The notes under the pieces are model-generated. The model saw only the letters and a list, made by a program, of their open reading frames with translations. It was not told where the DNA came from and searched no databases. A program made the position numbers and the translations under genes. 64,000 bases of DNA from CBDATB01 sp965199745 (lineage in GTDB: Bacteria > Bacteroidota > Bacteroidia > Cytophagales > Flammeovirgaceae). Where the stretch lies: the NCBI GenBank assembly GCA_965199745.1, contig CBDATB010000010.1, positions 186,001 to 250,000 of the forward strand, in the 5' to 3' direction. Every line of letters starts with the position of its first letter. Position 1 is the first letter of the stretch. Positions 26,476 through 35,263 of this stretch are shown piece by piece.

Positions 26476-26504
26476 GGCTGCCTGAAAAGGCAGTCTTTTT
26501 TATT
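26476..26504 (+). terminator. Intrinsic terminator after the siaB-siaC pair
   Basis: CTGCCT-GAAA-AGGCAG (26478-26493), extended by G-T and G-C pairs to eight base pairs with a GAAA tetraloop, is followed by a run of T (26496-26504, with one A). It lies 24 bases after the siaC stop and is the clearest terminator in the window. Confidence 0.8.
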
Positions 26505-26680
26505 TTCCATTTTTCCGTGTTTAATTTTTATAATTGTATGAATACAAAGCAGAAACTGAGTTTAGACCTTATTGCTATGGGGCATAAGCTTAAAAATTTA
26601 TTTACTTGCGTATCAGATAAGGTGGCCTTATTTATTAAAATATCTACTCGTAATTTTTTTGTATACCAAAAAGTCATATC

Positions 26681-27733
26681 ATGAAGACAATTAAAGGCCC
26701 TTCTATTTTTTTGGCGCAGTTTGTCGATAATAAAGCACCATTCAACGATCTTTCATCTATTTGCCAGTGGGCTGCTGGACTTGGGTATCAGGCTGTACAG
26801 CTACCTACCTGGGAAACAAGATTGATGGACTTAAATCTTGCTGCTGAGAGTAAAACTTATGCAGATGAACTGAGAGGTAAAGTAGCAGCCTGCGGTTTGC
26901 ATATTTCTGAGCTAGCCACACACCTGCAAGGGCAGTTAGTAGCAGTACACCCTGCCTATGCTGAGCTATTCGGTGGTTTTTCCCCACCTCAATTAGCCAG
27001 TAGCGAGCAGGCCCGAATAGAGTGGGCAAAAGAACAAGTGAAATACGCCGCCAAAGCTAGTCAAAATCTGGGATTAAATGCAGTGGCTACCTTTTCAGGT
27101 TCGCTGCTCTGGCCTTTCGCTTATCCATGGCCACAAAGACCGGAGGGACTGGTAGCAGAAGGTTTTAAAGAATTAGCAAAAAGATGGACACCTATACTGA
27201 ATTATTATGAAGAATGTGGGGTAGACTTGTGCTATGAAATACATCCTAGTGAAGATCTGCACGACGGAGTAACCTTTGAGATGTTTCTTGCTGCAACCAA
27301 ACACCACAAACGAGCGAATATACTATATGACCCCAGTCACTTTGTCCTACAACAACTCGACTACTTATCTTATATTGATATTTATCATCCGTATATCAAA
27401 ATGTTTCATGTAAAAGATGCAGAGTTCAGGCCTTCCGGCAAAGCAGGGGTATATGGCGGTTATCAAGACTGGGCAGAAAGACCGGGGAGGTTTCGGTCTT
27501 TAGGAGATGGACAGGTAGATTTCTCAGCAATTTTTTCTAAGCTTACGCAGTATGATTACGACAGTTGGGCAGTGTTGGAATGGGAATGTTGCCTCAAAAA
27601 CCCCGAAGATGGCGCAAGAGAGGGTGCTGAGTTCATTAAAAAACACATAATTAGAGTGACGGAAAAATCTTTTGATGATTTTGCAGGTAGTCAGGCTAGT
27701 AATGCGTTTAACAAAAAGTTATTAGGTATTTGA
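26681..27733 (+). CDS. Sugar phosphate isomerase/epimerase-like TIM-barrel protein
   Basis: The 350-residue cytoplasmic protein has the xylose-isomerase-like TIM-barrel (AP endonuclease 2 family) pattern. Likely metal ligands are the E of CYEIHPSED (about residue 188), D of LYDPSHF (about 222), H of FHVKDAEF (about 248) and the E of AVLEWECC (about 296). Proteins of this group in Bacteroidota act on sugars or inositol derivatives, but substrates vary and cannot be read here. It stands alone, read from its own unit after the siaC terminator, and converges on the GGGP synthase-like gene. Confidence 0.85.
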   Translation: MKTIKGPSIFLAQFVDNKAPFNDLSSICQWAAGLGYQAVQLPTWETRLMDLNLAAESKTYADELRGKVAACGLHISELATHLQGQLVAVHPAYAELFGGFSPPQLASSEQARIEWAKEQVKYAAKASQNLGLNAVATFSGSLLWPFAYPWPQRPEGLVAEGFKELAKRWTPILNYYEECGVDLCYEIHPSEDLHDGVTFEMFLAATKHHKRANILYDPSHFVLQQLDYLSYIDIYHPYIKMFHVKDAEFRPSGKAGVYGGYQDWAERPGRFRSLGDGQVDFSAIFSKLTQYDYDSWAVLEWECCLKNPEDGAREGAEFIKKHIIRVTEKSFDDFAGSQASNAFNKKLLGI

Positions 27734-27762
27734 AAAAATATGTGCTTAGTAGCTGTTTTTTT

Positions 27763-28500
27763 TTAAATTAAACTCCTTGCACTTGCTATATGCTTTAGTA
27801 AATGCTTGTTTTCTTCTATCGCAGTACTTACTACAATTATGTCTGCTCCTGCCTGATAAGCATTGCAGGCATGCTGTGCGGTCCTGATGCCTCCTCCTAC
27901 CATAAGCGGTATATTGACCGACTGACTTACTTGTGTAATCGTTTCTTTGCTAACCGGGTTTAACGCACCACTTCCTCCTTCAAGGTATATCATTTGCAAA
28001 CCCAACATTTCTCCTGCCATTGCCGTACAAGCGGCCACATCGGGCTTATCATAGGGAATGGGCGTAGTATTACTCATGTAAGAAACCGAGGTCTGATTAC
28101 CACAATTGATAAGTATGTAACCTGTGGGAATAGCCTCCAGATTAATTTCTTTAATCATAGGGGCTGCCACTACATGCTGACCAATCAAAAGCTCAGCATT
28201 TCTACCAGAAATTAGTGAAAGAAATAGGACGGCATCAGCATCTTGCGATAAATGAATATTATTACTAGGAAAAAGTACCAAAGGAATATGGGTATGTGCC
28301 TTGATGGTTTGTAAAACAATCGGTAGGCGGTTTGAAGTAATTAGGCTACCGCCTACCAAAATATAATCTACCTTATAGGTATTTAGCAGAAAAACAATTT
28401 GCAAGCATTCATCTTTATCAGTTTTGTCAGGGTCAATCAACACAGCTAATTGCTTATGACCTAAAGATTTTTTTTTAAGGATTTCCCTATATATTCTCAT
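27763..28500 (-). CDS. Geranylgeranylglyceryl phosphate synthase-family protein
   Basis: The 245-residue TIM-barrel protein matches the GGGPS/PcrB family that joins a prenyl diphosphate to glycerol 1-phosphate. Seen are VLIDPDKTD (about 20-28), the GGS strand (about 50), YLEGGSGA (about 172-179) and the phosphate-binding GGGIRT (about 202-207). In archaea the reaction starts ether-lipid synthesis; Bacteroidota carry homologues with GGGPS activity but their product's role is unclear. The start overlaps the end of mtaB by 14 bases, so the two are probably co-transcribed. Confidence 0.88.
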   Translation of the reverse strand: MRIYREILKKKSLGHKQLAVLIDPDKTDKDECLQIVFLLNTYKVDYILVGGSLITSNRLPIVLQTIKAHTHIPLVLFPSNNIHLSQDADAVLFLSLISGRNAELLIGQHVVAAPMIKEINLEAIPTGYILINCGNQTSVSYMSNTTPIPYDKPDVAACTAMAGEMLGLQMIYLEGGSGALNPVSKETITQVSQSVNIPLMVGGGIRTAQHACNAYQAGADIIVVSTAIEENKHLLKHIASARSLI

Positions 28501-29800
28501 GAATATCTGAATAAGTTTCCATATGACCTGTTCGATTTATAGTTGACAAACGCTCTTGGCGCATTTCATTAATTAATAATGGGTCGTAGGGTCGAGCTAC
28601 TTTTATATAGTTCTCTGTAAATCCATGTATCATACCATCAACTAATTTATTTTCATAAAGCACAGTTGCACGCCTACCAATATTTTCTTTGTAAAACACG
28701 AACTTTTTTTTGTCAGAAAGCCTTCGGAGTGCTTTTGCCCGCTGTCTTTTTTTTGCCTCTGGCACCTTACGATCCATTTTAGCTGCTAAGGTATCACTTC
28801 TCACAGAGTAAGGAAATACATGTAAATAAGCGATGTCAAGCTGTTCGATGAAGCGATATGTTTGCAAGAAATCTTCATCTGTTTCTCCGGGAAACCCTAC
28901 AATTACATCAACACCAATACAGCAATAGGGCATTAATTTCTTGATATATACAATTCTTCCGGCGTAGTATTTACTTAGGTATCTGCGTCGCATCATTTTC
29001 AATATTTTATCAGATCCCGATTGCAAGGGAATATGAAAATGGGGGGCTATTTTTTTAGAATTAGCAACAAATTCAATAATTTCATCAGTTAAAAGGTTGG
29101 GTTCTATCGAGGATATTCTGAATCGGTGAATACCTTCTGTGGCGTTGAGTGTCCGAAGTAAGTCTATAAAATAGTATTTTCTTTTGCTATTGACAAGCCC
29201 ATAGTCACCTAAATTAATACCAGTGAGTACAACTTCCTTTATTCCTTTTCTGGCAAGTTCTTTAACGTTTGTGAGGATATTTTCAGCATGATTACTTCTG
29301 CTAAGTCCTCTCGCCAGTGGTATAGTGCAAAAGCTACATTGATAACTACACCCATCTTGCACTTTGAGAAAAGTTCTTGTTCTATCGTCAATAGAATGGC
29401 TGTGTACGAAATCAAGAGTTTTATTAATGGGTGAAACAAAGGCTTGCGGCGATGAATGTCTTTGAAAATTATCGAGAAAATCGATGAGTTGGAATTTTTC
29501 TGCTGCTCCTAATACGGCATCAACACCTGATATTTGGGTAATTTCTTTGGGTTTTAGTTGTGCGTAGCAGCCAATAATAACCACGTAAGAATCGGGAGTA
29601 ATTCTCTTAGCTTCCTTAACTATTTTGCGGCATTTTTTATCCGCATTTTCTGTTACAGAGCAAGTATTGATGATAAAAATATCAGGGCTGTGGTTAAAAG
29701 CTACTTTTCGGTAGCCTCGCTGCTCGAATATTCGGATAATAGCGGAGGTTTCGGAGAAGTTCAACTTGCATCCTAAGGTATAAAAAGCTACTTTTTTCAT
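28487..29800 (-). CDS. mtaB: tRNA threonylcarbamoyladenosine methylthiotransferase MtaB
   Basis: The 437-residue radical-SAM enzyme adds a methylthio group to t6A37 of tRNAs reading ANN codons. The N-terminal UPF0004 domain has the three cluster cysteines (TLGCKLN, NTCSVTENAD, IIGCYAQ); the radical-SAM CxxxCxxC (CSYQCSFC) lies at about residues 151-158; a C-terminal TRAM-like domain follows. TLGCKLN with ADKKCRK is typical of MtaB and distinguishes it from MiaB and RimO. A -7 match (TAATTTTG on the minus strand near 29850) lies upstream. Confidence 0.92.
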   Translation of the reverse strand: MKKVAFYTLGCKLNFSETSAIIRIFEQRGYRKVAFNHSPDIFIINTCSVTENADKKCRKIVKEAKRITPDSYVVIIGCYAQLKPKEITQISGVDAVLGAAEKFQLIDFLDNFQRHSSPQAFVSPINKTLDFVHSHSIDDRTRTFLKVQDGCSYQCSFCTIPLARGLSRSNHAENILTNVKELARKGIKEVVLTGINLGDYGLVNSKRKYYFIDLLRTLNATEGIHRFRISSIEPNLLTDEIIEFVANSKKIAPHFHIPLQSGSDKILKMMRRRYLSKYYAGRIVYIKKLMPYCCIGVDVIVGFPGETDEDFLQTYRFIEQLDIAYLHVFPYSVRSDTLAAKMDRKVPEAKKRQRAKALRRLSDKKKFVFYKENIGRRATVLYENKLVDGMIHGFTENYIKVARPYDPLLINEMRQERLSTINRTGHMETYSDIHENI

Positions 29801-29891
29801 CTGAAGACAAAGCGGTAATTTCAGATAAATAAATCAGTGGACAAAATTAGTTAATTTTGAGTTGATATGAAAATTATGACGTGTGTTGCTG

Positions 29892-30446
29892 TTAGTTAGT
29901 AGTAGATACTCCTACCACAACCTCAGGTGTTTCTATTTCATTGCTTGTGTTCAAGGATCTGTCAGCAATACTCACCCTGAAAACGAGGGTATCTCCGATA
30001 TTAAATGTGGGGTCTAGTTGATAGGAAATAGGAATTGTATAGGAAAGTTCACCGCTCAGGGGAGTTTCAGAGCCTAGGGTATTTAATCTGGGAAATCTGC
30101 TATTGAAGGTAAAGTTAGCCACGGGGAATACTACTTCTGTGAGTATATTATTTTCTTTTTTGAATGTAGTAATAAAATAATTATGCCTGAATTTATTGAG
30201 CACTTCCAATCCTTGCACAAAGATAGAGTCTGCAAAAAGTCCTCCTTCGTTCGGTCCTAATCCTAAATTACCATCGCCATCTTCAAAATAAAGTGTTATA
30301 TTTATTGTATCTTGCCCCTGCTCAAGTTGCCCAATAGCAGTGCTTCGATGTTCAATACGGGGTATTACATGAAATTCGGGGTCGGCATAGCAGGCTATCA
30401 AGCATGTACTCAGCAACATATAATATAAAATACTTTTTTTTATCAT
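29892..30446 (-). CDS. Lipoprotein of unknown function
   Basis: The 184-residue precursor has a lipoprotein signal with lipobox LIAC (Cys19). The mature protein is beta-rich, with a FEDGDGNLG motif near residue 55 that is common in small Bacteroidota lipoproteins carrying Ig-like or calcium-loop-like strands. I do not recognise a named family beyond that. It lies 55 bases downstream of a SpoIIE phosphatase gene on the same strand and is probably in the same unit. Confidence 0.75.
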   Translation of the reverse strand: MIKKSILYYMLLSTCLIACYADPEFHVIPRIEHRSTAIGQLEQGQDTINITLYFEDGDGNLGLGPNEGGLFADSIFVQGLEVLNKFRHNYFITTFKKENNILTEVVFPVANFTFNSRFPRLNTLGSETPLSGELSYTIPISYQLDPTFNIGDTLVFRVSIADRSLNTSNEIETPEVVVGVSTTN

Positions 30447-30501
30447 GGTGCCTACTTAAAATAAACGGAGATGAGTGGGTAATTTTTACTATAAAAAACG
30501 A

Positions 30502-32679
30502 TTAGAACCTGATGCCTATTAGTGTAATATCATCTCTTTGCTCCTCATCCTGCTGATGCGCTGCCAAATTTTGTTCAATGATTTTTTTTTGTTCTGTTAA
30601 GGGTTTAGCAGCATTAATCCTCAACAATTCAAGCAGATTATTTGTTCCAAATTTTTTTTTTTGTGGACTCATTTGATCTGATAAACCATCTGTTACCAGA
30701 TATATTATATCATTGGTGTGCATGGACAAGTTTGTTTTGGTAAACTTGGTCGTTTTTCGCTTTTTTGTAACCAAACCGATAGATCGTCTGTTTCCTCTGA
30801 CTATTTCTACTTGATTAGGTAAACCTTCTCTCACAACAAATAGGTTCCTTTTAGCACCTGTAAATTGTAACTGAACAGCACGGTTGTTGGTAGCTTTTTC
30901 TATCCTGCAAATGCACAGGTCCATACCCTCTTCATTGACTTGATCTTCCTGCCTTAAAGTAGCAATTACCTCTTGGTTGAGCAGCTCTAGTATGATATGC
31001 GTGTCGTATATACCTTTACTAATAATGATATCACGTAAAATTGCATTTCCAATCATAGACATAAAACCGCCGGGTACGCCGTGTCCGGTGCAGTCTATCA
31101 CTGCCATGTATTCCAAAGTTCTGTCGTCTCTTGTTTTAACTGCGTTGTACCAGTAAAAATCTCCTGAGACAATGTCTTTGGGTTTATAAATAACAAAAAA
31201 ATCTTTAAAATTTTCATATAAAATTCTCTGAGTAGGTAAAATAGCTTCTTGGATAGTTTTTGCATACCTAATACTATCGGTAATTTTCAGGTTTTGGCTC
31301 TTAATTACCTGAAAAGTATCTTCTAATTGGTTTTTAGTTGCTTGTAGTTCGCTTTTCTGTTTTCTAATACGTCTACCGAATAGAATAGCTACTACTAACA
31401 AAACCACAAGTATTAATACAATAGCAACAGCGAGTAATGTCTTTCGTTGAAATTCAGCAGACTGTTGCTTGCTTTGTTCTGCCAGTATATTAGCTTTTTC
31501 TTGTTCATCCAACAAAGACTCACCTAATCCTTTCAGTATTTTCTGCGTGTTTTGCTGCGTTGTGTCGTAAAGTGCCTGATTTCGTTTAAGTGATTCTTCT
31601 AGTTGTACGAGGTATTCTCTTAAGCGAATTCTCTCTTGCTCATCAATATTTTGATTTTGTAATCGCAAAGAAAAATTTTCAATGCTTTTTTGTAGCCTTG
31701 CAGCTCTATTGCTTAATATCTTTTGTTCGGATTGTGCGTTGGCAAGAATCTGGTCTAAATTTGCCTCTACGTTCGCACTGGCAGTAATGGTTCGTGTACT
31801 TTCTTCATTGAGTAGTTCTTCCAAAAAAGGTTGTACGGTATCTACAGCCAACTGGGGCGGATTGGGTCTTTTCTTATGTACATAAACATAAATAGTATTA
31901 ATAACGTCTATCGAGTCAATCAGGACAATATCATATCCTTCGATAGCAAACCCTTGGTTAGCTTGAGAGACAAGGGTATTTCTTACTGTAAATCTTCCTT
32001 GCGCTTTTGTTTTATATTCTGTGCCATTGATCCACATAATTTGACCGATTAGAGGCTTCTTCTCTATATCAAATAATTGAACGTAAAAGAATTTTCCGGG
32101 GCGGAAGTATCCAGCCTGATACTTTGCTTTTATCACAACAAAGTCTTTATAATCATTCAAAGCAACGTCTTGCGTGCGTACTTCAAGGTCGTCTATTGTA
32201 AAACGCGCTTTTTGCTGGCGATGATCTAGCAGATCGGGAGGAAGTATAAAGCGAAAATTTCCTTTTTCATCTGTAACAGTTTCTCTAGACTCTCCTGTAG
32301 CACCGATATAGGCAACAGTTACTTGAGGAGCTATCCTACCGCCAAGAAAAGAAGCATGACCTCTGAGTATCTGATAAGTGGCTTTTCTCATAATAATTTC
32401 CAGAGAATCTTGAAAATAACTAAATGAAGCTATTTCCAGACCCGGTTTATTTACTCTTATCTTGTCAGGCACATCACCGCGATAATTCTCAATAAGAAAA
32501 TGGCCATTTTCATCAGAGGCCACCAAGCGACTGCTATCTACAGAAATCAGGCTGCCTTTTATGGGTATAAAACGCTCATCTTTTACAGTGCCGAAAAGTT
32601 GCCTACTTTGCGAAGAAACATAAAAAAAAGGAAAATTGCACAATATTATAACAAATAATCGCACTGTATGGCTTTGCAT
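30502..32679 (-). CDS. Membrane-anchored SpoIIE-type protein phosphatase with N-terminal beta-sandwich domains
   Basis: The 725-residue protein has a signal peptide (1-23), two CarboxypepD-regulatory-like beta-sandwich segments (about 25-90 and 95-165), a further beta-rich region, a long coiled coil (about 290-410), one membrane segment (about 413-436), a second coiled coil with the linker SIRYAKTIQEAILP, and a C-terminal PP2C/SpoIIE phosphatase (about 500-725). The metal-binding motifs are intact: DIVSGDFYW, DCTGHGVPGGFMSMIG, VTDGLSDQ and DDITLIG. It should sense something in the periplasm and dephosphorylate a serine or threonine on a cytoplasmic regulator. The SiaC-type phosphoprotein encoded at 26.1 kb is a plausible but unproven target. 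Confidence 0.9.
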   Translation of the reverse strand: MQSHTVRLFVIILCNFPFFYVSSQSRQLFGTVKDERFIPIKGSLISVDSSRLVASDENGHFLIENYRGDVPDKIRVNKPGLEIASFSYFQDSLEIIMRKATYQILRGHASFLGGRIAPQVTVAYIGATGESRETVTDEKGNFRFILPPDLLDHRQQKARFTIDDLEVRTQDVALNDYKDFVVIKAKYQAGYFRPGKFFYVQLFDIEKKPLIGQIMWINGTEYKTKAQGRFTVRNTLVSQANQGFAIEGYDIVLIDSIDVINTIYVYVHKKRPNPPQLAVDTVQPFLEELLNEESTRTITASANVEANLDQILANAQSEQKILSNRAARLQKSIENFSLRLQNQNIDEQERIRLREYLVQLEESLKRNQALYDTTQQNTQKILKGLGESLLDEQEKANILAEQSKQQSAEFQRKTLLAVAIVLILVVLLVVAILFGRRIRKQKSELQATKNQLEDTFQVIKSQNLKITDSIRYAKTIQEAILPTQRILYENFKDFFVIYKPKDIVSGDFYWYNAVKTRDDRTLEYMAVIDCTGHGVPGGFMSMIGNAILRDIIISKGIYDTHIILELLNQEVIATLRQEDQVNEEGMDLCICRIEKATNNRAVQLQFTGAKRNLFVVREGLPNQVEIVRGNRRSIGLVTKKRKTTKFTKTNLSMHTNDIIYLVTDGLSDQMSPQKKKFGTNNLLELLRINAAKPLTEQKKIIEQNLAAHQQDEEQRDDITLIGIRF

Positions 32680-32836
32680 GTTGGTAAAACACTTGACAAT
32701 AGATAGAAAATTTTAAACATGTCCTCAAGAGAGGATACAAAACTTAAAATAATTTGTTTTCTATTTGAACTAAATGGCGAATTATAACTACCAATTCGTC
32801 GGATTATAAGTTTAAAAAAGCCTATTTATATGGCAA

Positions 32837-35056
32837 TTATTTGGGACTTTGTTGAAGCAGCACAAGCTCTACTCTTGTGTTTCGCAATCTTCCTTTTTGA
32901 GTTGCATTGGAAATTAGTGGTCTGCTCTCACCGTAGGCTTTTACGTTAATTTGTTTGGATTTTACGCCTATTCTTCTTAAATATCTGGCTACTATAAAAG
33001 CGTTTATTTCTGAGATTTCTATATTCTTTTCATAAGAAGCTAAGTTATCCGTATGTCCGCCTACTTCTATTTTTGAGCTGGGATGTTTTTTCAAGTAATT
33101 AGCCGCTGATCTAAGCTCATTCATAAAGTTTTTTTTAATCCTGCCGCTTTGTTTATGTAAGTACAGGGGCTGGAAAGTAGGGGTCTGGCTAGCAGCAATT
33201 AAATCTTCAAGATTGGGTTTTTTAAAAAATTTTACTACTCTCTTATTAGATACTTCATCTTCAGCTAAGAAAATGTGATTTATACTGTTGTTAGTAATAA
33301 TTTCGTTATAAATAGAATCTAATACATGTGTACTGGGTCCGTATAATTCGTGTTCAATACCTTGTTGTTGTTTTTTTTCTTTCTCTGCAATGCTTTTTTC
33401 TATTGCCTCTAAGTATTTTTTTTGAGAATGACTCAAGATGGGTGCAAAAGCGTTTTTTTGAGCAGCTGCTAATTGGGTGATTTTAGACTCTATTTTTGTT
33501 ATTTTCTTAGAAACAGGCAGCATATGTCGGCGGTGATCGTTAAGTGCTACATAAGAATTATATCTGTTGTTCTCTGCGTCGTTAAAGCTCACTTTTACCT
33601 TATATTTTTCATTCAATACAGTAGAATCATCTTTAACGATAGATACGTCAAAAGTCTCGTCAATAGGCACATAAAGTGCATATGCTCCATTAACATCACT
33701 CACTGCCTGATATAAATTTCTTGCGTGTTTGAGTTTAAAAACAGTTGCCGGCAGGACGTTGTCTTCTGTATCTATGGTTTCACCTTGTATTTTAACTTTA
33801 TCAAAAAATAATACCTGATATATATCAAGAGAGCCGTATCCTCCTAGGCGTGAAGAAGAAAAATAGCCTATCTTACCAAAGTGTGTAAAGTAAATATCAT
33901 CGGCAATAGAATTAATGGGTACACCCATATTTTTGGGTATGTCCCATTTTTTAGTATTTTCATCATATCTTGTACAAAAAATATCATAACCGCCCATCGA
34001 GTTGTGTCCTTTAGAGCTAAAATAAAAATTTCCTACCTTATCCATAAAAGGTGCATCTTCATCAAAGGGAGTATTTAATTGAGTGAGTGCTTGAGGCTCT
34101 GACCACTCGTCCTGGTCATTTAGGCGTATGGCATATAAATCTAGGTTATCATCTTTAGAAAAAAAATCAGTGTTAAAATAAATAGTTTTGTCGTCATCTA
34201 CCAAAAAACAGTGAGTTTCAAGTCCTTCGGTATTAATCATACTGAGGGGTAGTTTCTTTTTCCATGTATTTTTTTTGCTCTCGGTAAAAAATAAATCACC
34301 CTCGTAGTAAAACACCATTGTAGAATCGTGATCTAATAATTGTACAGTGGCAAAATGATTGGCATTTTCTCCTATATCAACTAAGGAAGGGGGCTTCCAA
34401 AGACCATTGTTGTCTATGGAGGTAGTGTATATTTTTTCATAAAAATGACCATCAGGACCTGTACGGCTGTGTTGGTTATTTTCTCGGCGGGAGGTAAACC
34501 ATATCGACTGGTAGTCGGCAGTCATGACAGGGCTGTAATCACTAAAAAGACTGTTTACTTCAGCACCCAAATTTTTGACAATTATTTTCTGCGGATTATT
34601 ATAATATTCTTTTACCCGAATAATGTGTTGCTTTAAAGAAGTCCAGTCTTTTTTTAGAGTAGCAGTTATCTGCTCTGATTCATTGATGGCCAGTAGAGCA
34701 AGATCGAATTTTTCATTCTGATAATAAGCCTTCGCCAGATAAAAACGATAGGCAGTTGTTTTGGCAACAGATGAACCCCTCAATTCTTTTAAATGCTGTA
34801 ATGCTTTCTCAGATTTACGAATATTCAAATAGCAAATAGCCAGGTTATACTTTGCTACATCGTAGGTAGAATCTGCCTCTAAAGCTCTGAGAAAAGTTGT
34901 ACGGGCAGAAAGCAGTTTTCCTTTTTTCATGAGCTTAATCCCATTATTTGTAAGAGATTTAGCTGTCTGTGCTCGGGCGGTAGCACAGTAAAAGGTTATG
35001 TGACAGAAGAATAATGATTTTAATAACAAATATTTCGATAACCACAGACTTTTCAT
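32837..35056 (-). CDS. PorE-like protein: TPR, PD40 propeller, CarboxypepD-like domain and OmpA C-terminal domain
   Basis: With the ATG at 35056 the 739-residue protein starts with a signal peptide (cleavage near ARA). In order come TPR repeats (about 30-130), a WD40-like PD40 beta-propeller (about 170-430, with repeated YFSSxGxxSMGGYDIF-type blades), a CarboxypepD-regulatory-like domain (about 430-510), and a peptidoglycan-binding OmpA domain (EVGGHTDNLASYEKN near residue 660, NRVEL-like NTRVELVL at the end). This is the order of PorE, a component of the type IX secretion machinery, but Bacteroidota have several proteins with this plan. A frame upstream to 35119 adds 21 residues before the signal and is less likely. 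GldH elsewhere in the window fits a T9SS/gliding organism. Confidence 0.8.
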   Translation of the reverse strand: MKSLWLSKYLLLKSLFFCHITFYCATARAQTAKSLTNNGIKLMKKGKLLSARTTFLRALEADSTYDVAKYNLAICYLNIRKSEKALQHLKELRGSSVAKTTAYRFYLAKAYYQNEKFDLALLAINESEQITATLKKDWTSLKQHIIRVKEYYNNPQKIIVKNLGAEVNSLFSDYSPVMTADYQSIWFTSRRENNQHSRTGPDGHFYEKIYTTSIDNNGLWKPPSLVDIGENANHFATVQLLDHDSTMVFYYEGDLFFTESKKNTWKKKLPLSMINTEGLETHCFLVDDDKTIYFNTDFFSKDDNLDLYAIRLNDQDEWSEPQALTQLNTPFDEDAPFMDKVGNFYFSSKGHNSMGGYDIFCTRYDENTKKWDIPKNMGVPINSIADDIYFTHFGKIGYFSSSRLGGYGSLDIYQVLFFDKVKIQGETIDTEDNVLPATVFKLKHARNLYQAVSDVNGAYALYVPIDETFDVSIVKDDSTVLNEKYKVKVSFNDAENNRYNSYVALNDHRRHMLPVSKKITKIESKITQLAAAQKNAFAPILSHSQKKYLEAIEKSIAEKEKKQQQGIEHELYGPSTHVLDSIYNEIITNNSINHIFLAEDEVSNKRVVKFFKKPNLEDLIAASQTPTFQPLYLHKQSGRIKKNFMNELRSAANYLKKHPSSKIEVGGHTDNLASYEKNIEISEINAFIVARYLRRIGVKSKQINVKAYGESRPLISNATQKGRLRNTRVELVLLQQSPK

Positions 35057-35263
35057 ATCTTCAAGCACACATTCAAAAGAACGGTTGATATGTGTCTTAC
35101 GCAGGCGTTGTAGCCACAAAGGGAATTTCGATTATATAACATAATAATAAATTTATTATTTCGCATAATAGGTCAAATCTCGTGCAAAGGTAAATAATAC
35201 TGATAAAAAAGTAGGTGTTTTGACTGTTAAAAACGGTATCTTGAATTGTAGCAATACCCTTTT

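Noticed and set aside
32719..32736. Hairpin TCCTC-AAGA-GAGGA as a terminator
   Set aside because: No T-run follows on either strand; it lies upstream of the phosphatase gene and its role is unclear.
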